This document shows, piece after piece, positions 45,952 through 53,721 of a stretch of DNA of 64,000 nt (positions are counted from its first letter, which is position 1; the number at the start of each line of letters is the position of its first letter). Both the position numbers and the translations under genes were made by a program. The notes under the pieces are model-generated. The model searched no databases, was not told the origin of the DNA, and worked only from the letters and a program-made list of their open reading frames with translations. This stretch comes from Frigoribacterium sp. CG_9.8. Lineage in GTDB: Bacteria; Actinomycetota; Actinomycetes; Actinomycetales; Microbacteriaceae. The DNA is taken from positions 49,908 to 113,907 of the forward strand of contig NZ_JADOVH010000007.1 in the NCBI RefSeq assembly GCF_015751965.1, written 5' to 3'.

Positions 45952-46299
45952 ATGACACCATCGACTGTCGGGCCGAAGTTCGCGGACATTGATGAACTGG
46001 CCCAAATTTACGACGTTCGCTCGTCTGTGGTCGGAACCGCGTGCAACGATAACCAAATCTTGGTGCAACAAACATCTACAAAAAGTTGGGTCGTGCGACA
46101 TCTACCCGTCCCGGATCACGCCGGGGGGCTCATCGGGTGCGTCGAAGAACGCGATGGCACCTATGAGGTGATGCGGATCAATGACGGGTTCCGGTGGCAG
46201 ACCCACACAACCCTCGACGACGCCATCAAAGACCTTTCCCAACTTGCGCAAACTCGTTCTCCAGCCCCACCGACCGACTTGTTCTCGCACCTACGGTGA
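45952..46299 (+). CDS. Small island protein A (115 aa, paralogue of two others)
   Basis: A 115-aa soluble protein with AGGAGG 6 nt before ATG. Core pattern: ILVQQTSTKSWVVRHL, GGLIGCVEERDGTYEVMRI, FRWQTHTTLDDAIKDL. The same order of features (a W-x-V strand, a G-[LMV]-x-[FC]-[VI]-E-R turn, an [YF]-E-[VL]-[ML] strand, an aromatic pair, then a short amphipathic helix) occurs in the two proteins encoded at 48036-48715, which have nearly the same length. I know no named domain for it. It may be a small sensor or partner protein; role unknown. Confidence 0.72.
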   Translation: MTPSTVGPKFADIDELAQIYDVRSSVVGTACNDNQILVQQTSTKSWVVRHLPVPDHAGGLIGCVEERDGTYEVMRINDGFRWQTHTTLDDAIKDLSQLAQTRSPAPPTDLFSHLR

Positions 46300-46560
46300 C
46301 TCCGCACCCACACGCGCTGGTATCCCCAGCGCAGCCCGACCGGCTGACGGCGAAGTAAATACTGCAGTGCTGGTGGGTGTCCTCCCTGACTGGCTTCATG
46401 ACCCCGGCACGAGCCATAAGGAAGGTCCAGGAAACCGAACCCACTCAGGCCCACGTCCTGCCAAACATCCTGCATGGCGGGACGCATCTCAGGGAAGAGT
46501 TCAGCACTGACTTCCAGAACCGGAAAACACATCAGGCATCTCCTCCCAGTTCCCCCCACC

Positions 46561-46608
46561 CACTGCTCACTGCTCACTGCTCACTGCTCACTGCTCACTG
46601 CTCACTGC
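46561..46608. repeat. 7-bp tandem repeat CACTGCT, about seven copies
   Basis: Perfect head-to-tail copies of CACTGCT in a gene-free stretch (46300-46759). A second simple repeat, GTGATTTCC in three copies, follows at 46657-46680. The rest of this 460-bp gap shows nothing else. Confidence 0.9.
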
Positions 46609-46656
46609 CTACCGCTGTGATGGTGCCTGCCTCACGCGGTGTTAATTGTGGTCCTC

Positions 46657-46680
46657 GTGATTTCCGTGATTTCCGTGATT
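46657..46680. repeat. 9-bp tandem repeat GTGATTTCC
   Basis: Two full and one partial copy in the gap before the methyltransferase 3' end. Confidence 0.7.
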
Positions 46681-46759
46681 CAGAACTTCTCATCGCCAAG
46701 CGTCATTCACCGCCCGGAACAATTTCTAAAGGGCCCGCAGTCACCCGGGTTACACGAAA

Positions 46760-47506
46760 TCAGCGGGGTTTTCGGCCGATGAATTGGATAAGTGTCGATT
46801 CCAACTGGTATGGAATTCCATCACGCTCCTCGGGCACATGTTCGGCACCGGTGTGGGTGTATTCGATGATCCACGACGGAAAGACCTCATCAAGCACCGT
46901 GTGCACGGTCATGGAGTCGAGGTCGAACTCGACCAGCGCTGGTCGAATAGTTCCATCGACAAGTTCCTCGATCCGGTCGGCAAAAATACCCAGGGCCACC
47001 AGACCTCCGGGGGCTGTAGCTGCAGCACACCGGCAGAGGAGGGCGCGCATGGCCGTAATGCTGCTCACATGTTCAACCGCAGAGAAACCGACGATGAGAC
47101 CCGCCACCATGCTGGTGTCGAAGGTGAACTTCTCCAGATCGCCCACGACCGGTGTCACCATGTCCGACACGCCTGCCGCAGCACAATTAGTTTTCAGGTG
47201 GGCTATCGCCGACGGGATCACATCGACAGCAATCACCTTTGACCCAGCAGCCAGGCCCTGAGCCATCGGAATCGTGTGACGGCCAACGCCGGCACCTAAG
47301 TCGAACGCCAGAATTGGGTTGGCTCCGCGGGAAAGTTCTATCGCCTTCAGGACCAGTTGATCGGGCTCTAGCAGCCAAGAATTCGCGGCCCCAAGAGGTG
47401 TGGATGCATAAAGGTCTTCGTGATAACGAAGGGTTTCCGCTCGACCCTCAGCGAACATCGAATCAGTAACAAGATCTGGCATGCGACGAACTAATGGCTC
47501 TACCAT
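46760..47506 (-). CDS. SAM-dependent class I methyltransferase
   Basis: A 248-aa protein. Motif I is ILAFDLGAGVGRHTIPMA, followed by KVIAVDVIPSAIAHL (acidic residue at the end of strand 2), VGDLEKFTF, and LIVGFSAVEHVS. This is the UbiE/Tellurite-resistance-like class I fold. The N-terminal 60 residues (RYHEDLYASTPLG, SWLLEPDQLVLKAI) may cover the substrate. Substrate cannot be named. The convergent neighbour is a small repeat-rich gap; upstream lies the 53-aa membrane peptide gene on the same strand. Confidence 0.85.
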   Translation of the reverse strand: MVEPLVRRMPDLVTDSMFAEGRAETLRYHEDLYASTPLGAANSWLLEPDQLVLKAIELSRGANPILAFDLGAGVGRHTIPMAQGLAAGSKVIAVDVIPSAIAHLKTNCAAAGVSDMVTPVVGDLEKFTFDTSMVAGLIVGFSAVEHVSSITAMRALLCRCAAATAPGGLVALGIFADRIEELVDGTIRPALVEFDLDSMTVHTVLDEVFPSWIIEYTHTGAEHVPEERDGIPYQLESTLIQFIGRKPR

Positions 47507-47612
47507 CGATCACTCGTCCTGGACGCCTGGCGGACTCCAACAATTTCGGACCCCACCGCTCTGACGGGCACTGTCGCTTTTCGAAATCGAACGAACAAAT
47601 GACCGCGCATTT

Positions 47613-47774
47613 TCACACACTCGACCGTTCTGAGAGGCCTCTGGCCAGAATGATGACGAGCACGATGACCAGCAGCGTGCCGATGTAGTTCAGGACGGTT
47701 AAAGATTGCACCAGATGGCCGATGAGCAGCAGCACGGCTGCGATTACGCCAACGATGATCGGCAGAAATTTCAT
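47613..47774 (-). CDS. 53-aa two-helix membrane peptide
   Basis: A short gene: ATG 47774 preceded by GGAGAA at proper spacing, reading KFLPIIVGVIAAVLLLIGH, a short LVQSLTVLNYIG turn, then TLLVIVLVIILARGLSERSSV and TGA. Two hydrophobic segments and a charged tail predict a membrane hairpin. Similar small membrane proteins occur in actinobacteria, often stress-related; this one is unassigned. Codon use matches its neighbours. Confidence 0.65.
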   Translation of the reverse strand: MKFLPIIVGVIAAVLLLIGHLVQSLTVLNYIGTLLVIVLVIILARGLSERSSV

Positions 47775-47967
47775 GTTTTCTCCAGACGGTGAATGACCGC
47801 CGCCGAGATCTGGAGCAACACCATCAACTTACGTGTGATCTGCTGATGCGGTCAAGTACCCCACTTTGCAAAAGGTCACACAGGCCAACTCCGCACACAC
47901 TGGACGCTGTTCGAGAGGCCCGCCCGTGCGCGGAACCTGCGGCGGAGTGCTTTACAAAGGTCTGGCC

Positions 47968-48027
47968 GCAACAGCGCAACGCCACAGCGGCGCAACGCCG
48001 CAGCGCCGCAGCGGCGCAACGGCTACG
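47968..48027. repeat. GCGCAACG/CCGCAGCG low-complexity repeats
   Basis: Interleaved copies of GCGCAACGCC and CGCAGCG between the membrane peptide gene and island protein C. No coding sense on either strand. Confidence 0.7.
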
Positions 48028-48035
48028 TCGCCTTG

Positions 48036-48383
48036 TCAGCTTTCTCGCCGTGGACTGGCTGAGGTGAAGTTCCGACGGTAGTGAGGGCTGGTGAACGGCG
48101 CGGTCACGGGGACGTGTTCCACGATGCGGGAGGGTTCTGTAACGCCGCTGTACGTCGGCTCTGTGGCGAAGGCAGCCGCTGCCAATCGAAGGGAGGAAAC
48201 ATAAGCCCATCGAGGTGGTTCCGTTGTCCAGAGCAACTCGTAGCGCGAGTACCTCATTCGCTCAATGAAACCGAGAACACGCCCTGGGTCCGACTGCAGC
48301 GCTCTAGAATCCACCACCCGCCAGTCCGTGCGCGATGTTCGGACCAGTTCCAAACCGTCTCCGATCACTATCAGCTGACCCAT
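48036..48383 (-). CDS. Small island protein C (115 aa)
   Basis: A 115-aa protein from ATG 48383, with GGGGGAGA upstream. Core: LELVRTSRTDWRVVDSR, GRVLGFIERMRYSRYELLW, PRWAYVSSLRLAAAAFAT, followed by a variable C-terminal tail. It overlaps protein B by 13 nt and is translated after it. The W-x-V-x-D-S-R, GF-[IV]-E/D-x-R and [YF]-E-[LV] marks are shared with A and B. Function unknown. Confidence 0.7.
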   Translation of the reverse strand: MGQLIVIGDGLELVRTSRTDWRVVDSRALQSDPGRVLGFIERMRYSRYELLWTTEPPRWAYVSSLRLAAAAFATEPTYSGVTEPSRIVEHVPVTAPFTSPHYRRNFTSASPRRES

Positions 48384-48715
48384 GAAAGATCTCCCCCGGC
48401 TCGAACCTGGTCGAGTTCGGCTTGCGAGGCTGAAATATGCTGGAGGGCAAAATCCATCGTCTCGAACGTTTCCCACACAAACTTCGCTGCGATTTGCATC
48501 ACTTCGAATTGGCCGACCCGTTCATCCACGAACGCCACCATCCGACCGGCGATCCCTTCCGGGATACGACTATCGCAAACCCTCCACGAGTGCGGCGAAA
48601 CCGGTTCCAGAATCAACACCTCGTCAGAAAATTGCCGCATGCCGGAGACCGCGCCGGTGCTGGCAACTCGGAAACCTTCGGCAAGATTTGTAGGAGAAAC
48701 GGGTGCGTGCAGCAT
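48371..48715 (-). CDS. Small island protein B (114 aa)
   Basis: A 114-aa protein from ATG 48715 with GAGGAC upstream. Core: ILEPVSPHSWRVCDSR, GRMVAFVDERVGQFEVMQI, FVWETFETMDFALQHI. It is the first gene of the B-C pair and the closest relative of A in the central part (DERVGQFEVMQI versus EERDGTYEVMRI). Divergent from the GAF-ANTAR pair with a 280-bp gap. Function unknown. Confidence 0.72.
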   Translation of the reverse strand: MLHAPVSPTNLAEGFRVASTGAVSGMRQFSDEVLILEPVSPHSWRVCDSRIPEGIAGRMVAFVDERVGQFEVMQIAAKFVWETFETMDFALQHISASQAELDQVRAGGDLSWVS

Positions 48716-48995
48716 AAAGTCCTCTATTCGATTGCAAAATCAACCGACACCGAGGACAAGAGTGACTTGGCTAAGTGTGCCGCCCACGATCAGCGAAGTC
48801 AATCACTACCGCGGTGGGATGTTCTCAGCCTCCCGACCAATAAGACAAACAACCTCTCGTGCGGACACGTTCGTGACGGAGTGGGTGCATATGCGATACG
48901 GTTGAGTCACTGACCCGACGCAGCTCCACTGAGAGAGGTCTCAATGTTTTCCTGTGCACTACCCCTGTCCATGCCAGCGGATCACCGCGACGGTG

Positions 48996-49682
48996 ATGAT
49001 GGCTGACGCAAGTGGGAATCCCACTGAGGGGCACAATTCGGCGAGACTGGATTTGTGTCAGCCGTTCGTCAACGACCTCCCCATCTCGGGAGCTTCGGTC
49101 ACGGTGATCAGTTCCTCGGGAGCTCAAGTGGCGTTGTGCGCCAGCGATACGGTCGCTGCTCGCCTCGATGAAATCCAGTTCGAGCTCGGTGAAGGACCCC
49201 AATGGGTTGCCACCAAAACCGGCACTGTGGTGCTGCTGCCCGACGTCTCCTCCGCCTCCCATGAGCAGTGGCCGATATTTGCCGCATCGGTGGGGCAGCT
49301 GAATGTGGGGGCCATCTTCTCCTTCCCCATACGAATGGGAGCAGCCACCGTAGGGGCGGCAACGTTGTACCGAGACACTCCTGGCGGATTGGATCAAGAC
49401 CATCAGTCATCTGCTCTCGCTATTGCGTCCGCGATCGCAAGCACCGCCGTGCAACGAGCTATGACCTTCGCCACCGACGATGTTCCCGAATCGGTAGCGG
49501 TGCCGGCGCTGCGCCGGGAAGTGCATCAAGCCACAGGCATGATCCTCGTCCAACTGGATACCACCGCAACCATCGCTTACTCACGGTTGCAGGCCTATGC
49601 CTTCGCTCAAGGACGCACCGTCCTCTCAGTCGCACGCGACGTGGTTACCCGCACTCTCGCATTTGATAACTTGCCCCTCTAA
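48996..49682 (+). CDS. GAF-ANTAR RNA-binding regulator
   Basis: A 228-aa cytoplasmic sensor. The GAF domain spans residues about 15-150 (ISGASVTVISSSGAQVALCAS, FELGEGPQWVATKTG, IFSFPIRMGAATVGAATLY). The C-terminal ANTAR domain includes EVHQATGMILVQLDTTATIAY and LQAYAFAQGRTVLSVARDVV, the three-helix coiled arrangement that binds paired hexaloop hairpins in nascent RNA and prevents termination. The start is uncertain (48996, 48999 or further upstream), no ribosome site is clear. The next gene encodes a second GAF-ANTAR protein 28 bp on, so the two form an operon. Confidence 0.88.
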   Translation: MMADASGNPTEGHNSARLDLCQPFVNDLPISGASVTVISSSGAQVALCASDTVAARLDEIQFELGEGPQWVATKTGTVVLLPDVSSASHEQWPIFAASVGQLNVGAIFSFPIRMGAATVGAATLYRDTPGGLDQDHQSSALAIASAIASTAVQRAMTFATDDVPESVAVPALRREVHQATGMILVQLDTTATIAYSRLQAYAFAQGRTVLSVARDVVTRTLAFDNLPL

Positions 49683-49710
49683 ACCACTCACCAAGCAGGA
49701 GACGATCAGC

Positions 49711-50442
49711 ATGACCGCCAATAGCAGGGAAGCTCAGCTCAGTGCTGCGTTCGTGAAACTCGCCGATACCCTCGTCACTGACTTTGATGTGGTCGACCTC
49801 CTCCACTGGTTGGTCGAGGAATGCACACGCATCCTGGATACCGAAGCAGGAGGACTGCTCCTCGTCGACGCCGTCGGAGAGTTGCAACTCATCGCCTCCA
49901 CCAGCGAAGAAGCGCAACTTGTCGAACTCACCCTGATCGCCGCCGGGGAAGGTCCCTGCCTCGACTGCTTCCACACCGGCACAGCAGTCACCGTCGGCGA
50001 CATGCAGAACAACGCCGGAAAGTGGCCCAAATTCACAGCCGAAGCCATTCGACAAGGCTTCTTCTCCGTACACGCAACACCATTGCGACTCCGCGGTCAG
50101 ATCATCGGCGCAATGAACTTATTCAGCACCCACACCAGAGAACTGAACCCGGCCGACATCGCCGTAGCTCAAGCGTTAGCAGACGTCGCCACCATCGGCA
50201 TCCTTCAAGAACGCACCATCAAAGGCTCCAGCATCATCACCGCGCAACTTCAACATGCCCTCGATTCTCGGATTCTGATCGAACAAGCCAAGGGAGTTCT
50301 CGCCGCCACCTCCGGAATGACCATGAACGATGCCTTCGTCGCCATTCGCGCCCACGCCAGAAACAACAACCTCACCCTGGCGAAGGTCGCAGACGACGTA
50401 ATCGCACGCGTTTTAGACGTCACCACCACCACCGCGAAATGA
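49711..50442 (+). CDS. GAF-ANTAR RNA-binding regulator (second)
   Basis: A 243-aa paralogue. The GAF domain begins KLADTLVTDFDVVDLLHWL and has AGGLLLVDAVGELQLIAS, GPCLDCFHTGTAV and FFSVHATPLRLRGQIIGAMNLF. Cysteines in the GPCLDC loop might sense redox or metal. ANTAR: RILIEQAKGVLAATSGM, NDAFVAIRAHARNNN and LAKVADDVIARV. GCAGGAGA precedes ATG. Tandem GAF-ANTAR genes are frequent in Microbacteriaceae, controlling unknown transcripts. The two proteins share layout, not close identity. Confidence 0.9.
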   Translation: MTANSREAQLSAAFVKLADTLVTDFDVVDLLHWLVEECTRILDTEAGGLLLVDAVGELQLIASTSEEAQLVELTLIAAGEGPCLDCFHTGTAVTVGDMQNNAGKWPKFTAEAIRQGFFSVHATPLRLRGQIIGAMNLFSTHTRELNPADIAVAQALADVATIGILQERTIKGSSIITAQLQHALDSRILIEQAKGVLAATSGMTMNDAFVAIRAHARNNNLTLAKVADDVIARVLDVTTTTAK

Positions 50443-50633
50443 AATAGATCTACTTCGCAAGAATCGAAAGGGTCGAAGCGTGGGCCCCGTGTTCTCCCCA
50501 TAATGTTTGATTAGCCTCTCAGCAGTACTCCGCCACTCGTCGCCCAACGTATGCCCGGCACCACCCGCAAGACAGACGACCTGAAGCGCCCCAGGTTTGA
50601 TGCCGCCTCCTTTTGAGTTGCAAGGATGAGCAC

Positions 50634-50945
50634 ATGCCTAAGAAAATTGATTCCGAGGTTCGATCCCGCGCTGTGCGTTTGGTTGCTGATCACCTCGGTG
50701 AGTACCCGTCGTTGACCGCGGCGTCAGCTGCGGTCGCCAAACAGGTCGGTGTCGGCCATGAAACCGTCCGCCGGTGGGTCGTGCAATCACAGGTCGATGG
50801 TGGCCAACGTGGGGGTGTCACGACCGAGGAGCTGGCGGAGATCAGAAAACTCAAGGCTGAGAATCGGCGGCTTCGTGAGGACGTCGAGATCCTTCGCGCG
50901 GCGACGACTTTCTTCGTGGGGGAACTCGACCCCCGCAATCGTTGA
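50634..50945 (+). CDS. IS3-family OrfA
   Basis: A 103-aa DNA-binding protein of the element: helix-turn-helix LTAASAAVAKQVGVGHETVRRWV and a leucine-zipper-like segment EIRKLKAENRRLREDVEILR. Normally an OrfAB fusion is made by a -1 frameshift near its end before the DPRNR terminus. The orfB ATG at 50945 overlaps its stop. ATG 50634. Confidence 0.88.
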   Translation: MPKKIDSEVRSRAVRLVADHLGEYPSLTAASAAVAKQVGVGHETVRRWVVQSQVDGGQRGGVTTEELAEIRKLKAENRRLREDVEILRAATTFFVGELDPRNR

Positions 50946-51911
50946 TGGCTGGATTCATCGACACGATGAGGGCTGAGGGTTTCGCGGTCGAGTCGATCTG
51001 CCGGGTTCTGCGTGAGCAGGGCTGCCAGGTCGCCGCACGAACCTACCGATCCTGAGCGACGGCAAGGTCCGGCAGCACGGACGATCACCGACGCTCAGGT
51101 CATCGATGCGGTCCGATCTGCCGTGTGGATCTCTGATACCCACGGTCGGCGGAAGATGACTCCCGAGGGGCTGTATGGTCGGCGGAAGATGACCGCGCTG
51201 ATGCGTCGCACCGCAGGTCCCGACGTGAGCGCTGGAGCTGTCGACCGGGCCATGCGAACACTGGGATTGCCGGGTGTTCGCCGCGATAAAGGGATCCGGA
51301 CCACGATCCCGGCGAAGGATGGCAAACGCGCCGGCGACCTGCTCGACCGGGACTTCACCGCGCAGGCCCCGAACCGGGTTTGGGTTACCGATTTCACTTA
51401 TGTGCGGGCCTGGGCCGGATGGGTTTACGTCGCGTTCATCGTCGACGTGTTCGCCCAACGGATCATCGCTTGGCACGCCTCGACAACCAAGGAAACGGAC
51501 CTGGTCATGATCCCGTTGCGGATGGCGTTGTGGGAACGAGGTCGCGAGGGCCACCCCGCGGTCGCTGGGCAGCTGATCCATCACTCGGACGCCGGGTCGC
51601 AATACACCTCGGTTCGGCTGACCGATCATCTCGCTCTCGAGGAGATCCTGCCCTCGATCGGGTCCGTCGGTGACGCATACGATAATGCCCTCATGGAGAG
51701 TATCAACGGCCTCTACAAAGCCGAATGCATCCGCACGACGGTCTTCCACGAGGGCCCCTACCGCACCATCATCGACGTCGAATTTGCGACCGCTGGCTGG
51801 GTCGATTGGTACAACAATCGACGCCTGCACAGCTCCCGCGGTAACGTTCCACCAGTGGAGTTCGAACAAGCCCACTACGCGACCCTCAACCGAGAGCCGC
51901 ACCCCGCATAG
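50945..51911 (+). pseudogene. IS3-family OrfB integrase, one-base frameshift
   Basis: The frame from ATG 50945 reads AGFIDTMRAEGFAVESICRVL, ARTYRS then TGA. Removing one A at about 51057 (TGAGCGA to TGGCGA) would give SWRRQGPAARTI and restore the frame that continues to 51911. The downstream frame is intact, with the DDE triad in NRVWVTDFTYVR, IHHSDAGSQYTS and DNALMESINGLYKAE, and the C-terminal DWYNNRRLHSS. Because everything else in the element is perfect, the single insertion is either very recent or an error. Confidence 0.82.
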
Positions 51912-51941
51912 GAGCGGCAGAAAACCTGGGGCGCTTCAACC

Positions 51942-52308
51942 AACGCCCCCGGAAAACTCTCGACTACGACACCCCACAGAACCGTTTCAAAGCCGAGCGC
52001 GACACGCCCGAACGCACACTGAGATAGCCTTTCAAACACAGTTCACAACAGCCAAAAAACGTCCAACTGTTGCATCGACCATTAGAAACCACCGTCCGAT
52101 TTGTGGCGTATTGACCGGGCGTGTTTTTCGCAGTCAGCCGCATGGAATGGTTGACATCGTCGGCGTTCGTGGGACGGATCAACGGGACACAGCCTGATTG
52201 CGGCGTCTCACCAAAGGATCCTTAGACAAGACGAACCGGTGACCCTTCCTGGCACCGAATATTCTCGGCGTGTCCAAGCTATCAAGCCCCACCATCGCGA
52301 GGGGTGGT
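51942..52308. other. Gap between IS3 element and nuoN
   Basis: About 370 bp without a credible gene; a minus-strand 72-codon frame (51964-52182) is Cys/Ser-rich and unsupported. It may include the interrupted original sequence downstream of nuoN. Confidence 0.4.
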
Positions 52309-53721
52309 TCAAAGGCTCCCGATGGCACCGAATGCGGCAGTCACGAGGCCGAGCAGAAGCGTCGTGGCGCCTAGCGCCAGTGCGGTTGCACGCGCTGTTC
52401 TCGGAACAGTGCTGCGTGAGATTTCCGGCGCTCCGGCGTTGGGCCGTTGGAACGGGCTGACAAAAAGTCGGAGGTAATAGACCAGGCTGAGAACCGTGTT
52501 GGCGGCGGCAACGACGACGAGCCATCCCTGCCCACCGTCCCAGGCTGCGGTGAACACGGCAAGTTTTCCGAAGAACACGGCGGTCGGCGGAGTGCCTACT
52601 AGGCTCAATGCCCCGATAATTATCGTGCCGGTCAGCCAGGGATGACTTTTGGCGATCCCGGCCCAGTGCGCGAGCGTATCCCGGCCGGGGAAGCAGGCCA
52701 CAACAGCGAAAATTGTCAAGTTCGTGATTGCGTAAAACACTAGATAGGCCAAGAGCGCAGTGGTGGCGCCTTTGGCGAGGGAGATCACCGCGACCGGCAT
52801 AAGCAAGTAACCAACCTGGCTCACCGTCGACCAGCCGAGCAGGCGTCGTACGTTGCTTTGTGCTAGGGCTGCCAGGTTTCCGACGCTCATGCTCAGTGCG
52901 GCTAGAACGGCGACGAGCAGCGGCACGTCGATTGTTGTGGGCATAGTCATGACGAGGCGGGCCAACGCAACCAGGGCTCCGAGTTTCGGTACGGTCGTCA
53001 AAAAAGCGGCAACGCTGATCCCGGAGGCTTCGGCGGCGTCGGGAACCCAGAAATGCCCGGGGACACCACCCGCTTTGAAGAGCAAGCCGATGATCACTCC
53101 TACGATGCCGGCAGCGACGGCTGGGGCGGGTGCGTGTGCAAGGGCACCCGTCATTCCGGTGTAACTGCTGGTCCCGGACAGTCCCGTCAGCAGGGTTAGC
53201 CCGGCCAGAAGCAGCACCCCGAACAGGGCGCCCATGAGGTAGGTCTTCAGAGTCGCTTCGGCTGCTCGGGCGGTGCGGGACAGGCCGATCAGCGCGTATA
53301 AGGGAATGCTCGCCAACAGGTATCCGGCCATGAGAACCAGAAGGTCGGTTGCCCCGGCGACGACGACCGTACCGAGCGTTGCCAGCAGCAGCAGCGCATA
53401 CGTTTCGCTCTCCCTGGCTGATCCGACGAATTCCTCTCGGCCAAGCACGATGACGATTGCGGCCGAGACAGGCGCAATGATCCGGATGACTGTGGTCGGG
53501 GCATCGATGGCGTAGGTACCGCTGAAGATCTCGGTGGAAGGCTGGCCGAGCACGAGTACGGCCGTGCCGGCGCTGACGATCAGTGCGCCGAGGCTGAACC
53601 AGCGGGTGAAAATCTGCCGGTTTCGCGGGAGGTAGCTCCCAACGAGGAGGGTGATGACCGAGGCCGCGAGGATCACCACTTCAGGCAGGAGTGAGGTGTA
53701 ATTCATGTTCGTCACCGTCAT
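52309..53721 (-). CDS. nuoN: NADH-quinone oxidoreductase-like subunit N
   Basis: A 470-aa antiporter-like membrane subunit with about 14 predicted helices. Lysines of the proton path are present: LLFKAGGVPGHFWVPDA (TM7) and TTVPKLGALVAL (TM8), plus VFFGKLAVF (TM12). The TM5 glutamate that pairs with the first lysine in ordinary NuoN (pattern ELxSLPLY) is missing: the segment reads GYLLASIPLYALIGL, with Leu at that place. It is the last gene of the operon and overlaps nuoM by ATGA. Its 3' end faces the IS3 element; the C-terminus looks complete (LVTAAFGAIGSL). Confidence 0.9.
   Translation of the reverse strand: MTVTNMNYTSLLPEVVILAASVITLLVGSYLPRNRQIFTRWFSLGALIVSAGTAVLVLGQPSTEIFSGTYAIDAPTTVIRIIAPVSAAIVIVLGREEFVGSARESETYALLLLATLGTVVVAGATDLLVLMAGYLLASIPLYALIGLSRTARAAEATLKTYLMGALFGVLLLAGLTLLTGLSGTSSYTGMTGALAHAPAPAVAAGIVGVIIGLLFKAGGVPGHFWVPDAAEASGISVAAFLTTVPKLGALVALARLVMTMPTTIDVPLLVAVLAALSMSVGNLAALAQSNVRRLLGWSTVSQVGYLLMPVAVISLAKGATTALLAYLVFYAITNLTIFAVVACFPGRDTLAHWAGIAKSHPWLTGTIIIGALSLVGTPPTAVFFGKLAVFTAAWDGGQGWLVVVAAANTVLSLVYYLRLFVSPFQRPNAGAPEISRSTVPRTARATALALGATTLLLGLVTAAFGAIGSL

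Larger units (their letters stand above)
50582..51938 (+). mobile_element. Complete IS3-family insertion sequence
   Basis: A 1357-bp element with perfect 17-bp terminal inverted repeats: TGAAGCGCCCCAGGTTT at 50582-50598 and its complement at 51922-51938. It is flanked by ACC on both sides (50579-50581 and 51939-51941), a 3-bp target duplication typical of IS3. It carries orfA and a frameshifted orfB. It lies just upstream of the 3' end of nuoN on the opposite strand, and the intact ends imply a recent arrival. Confidence 0.93.
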
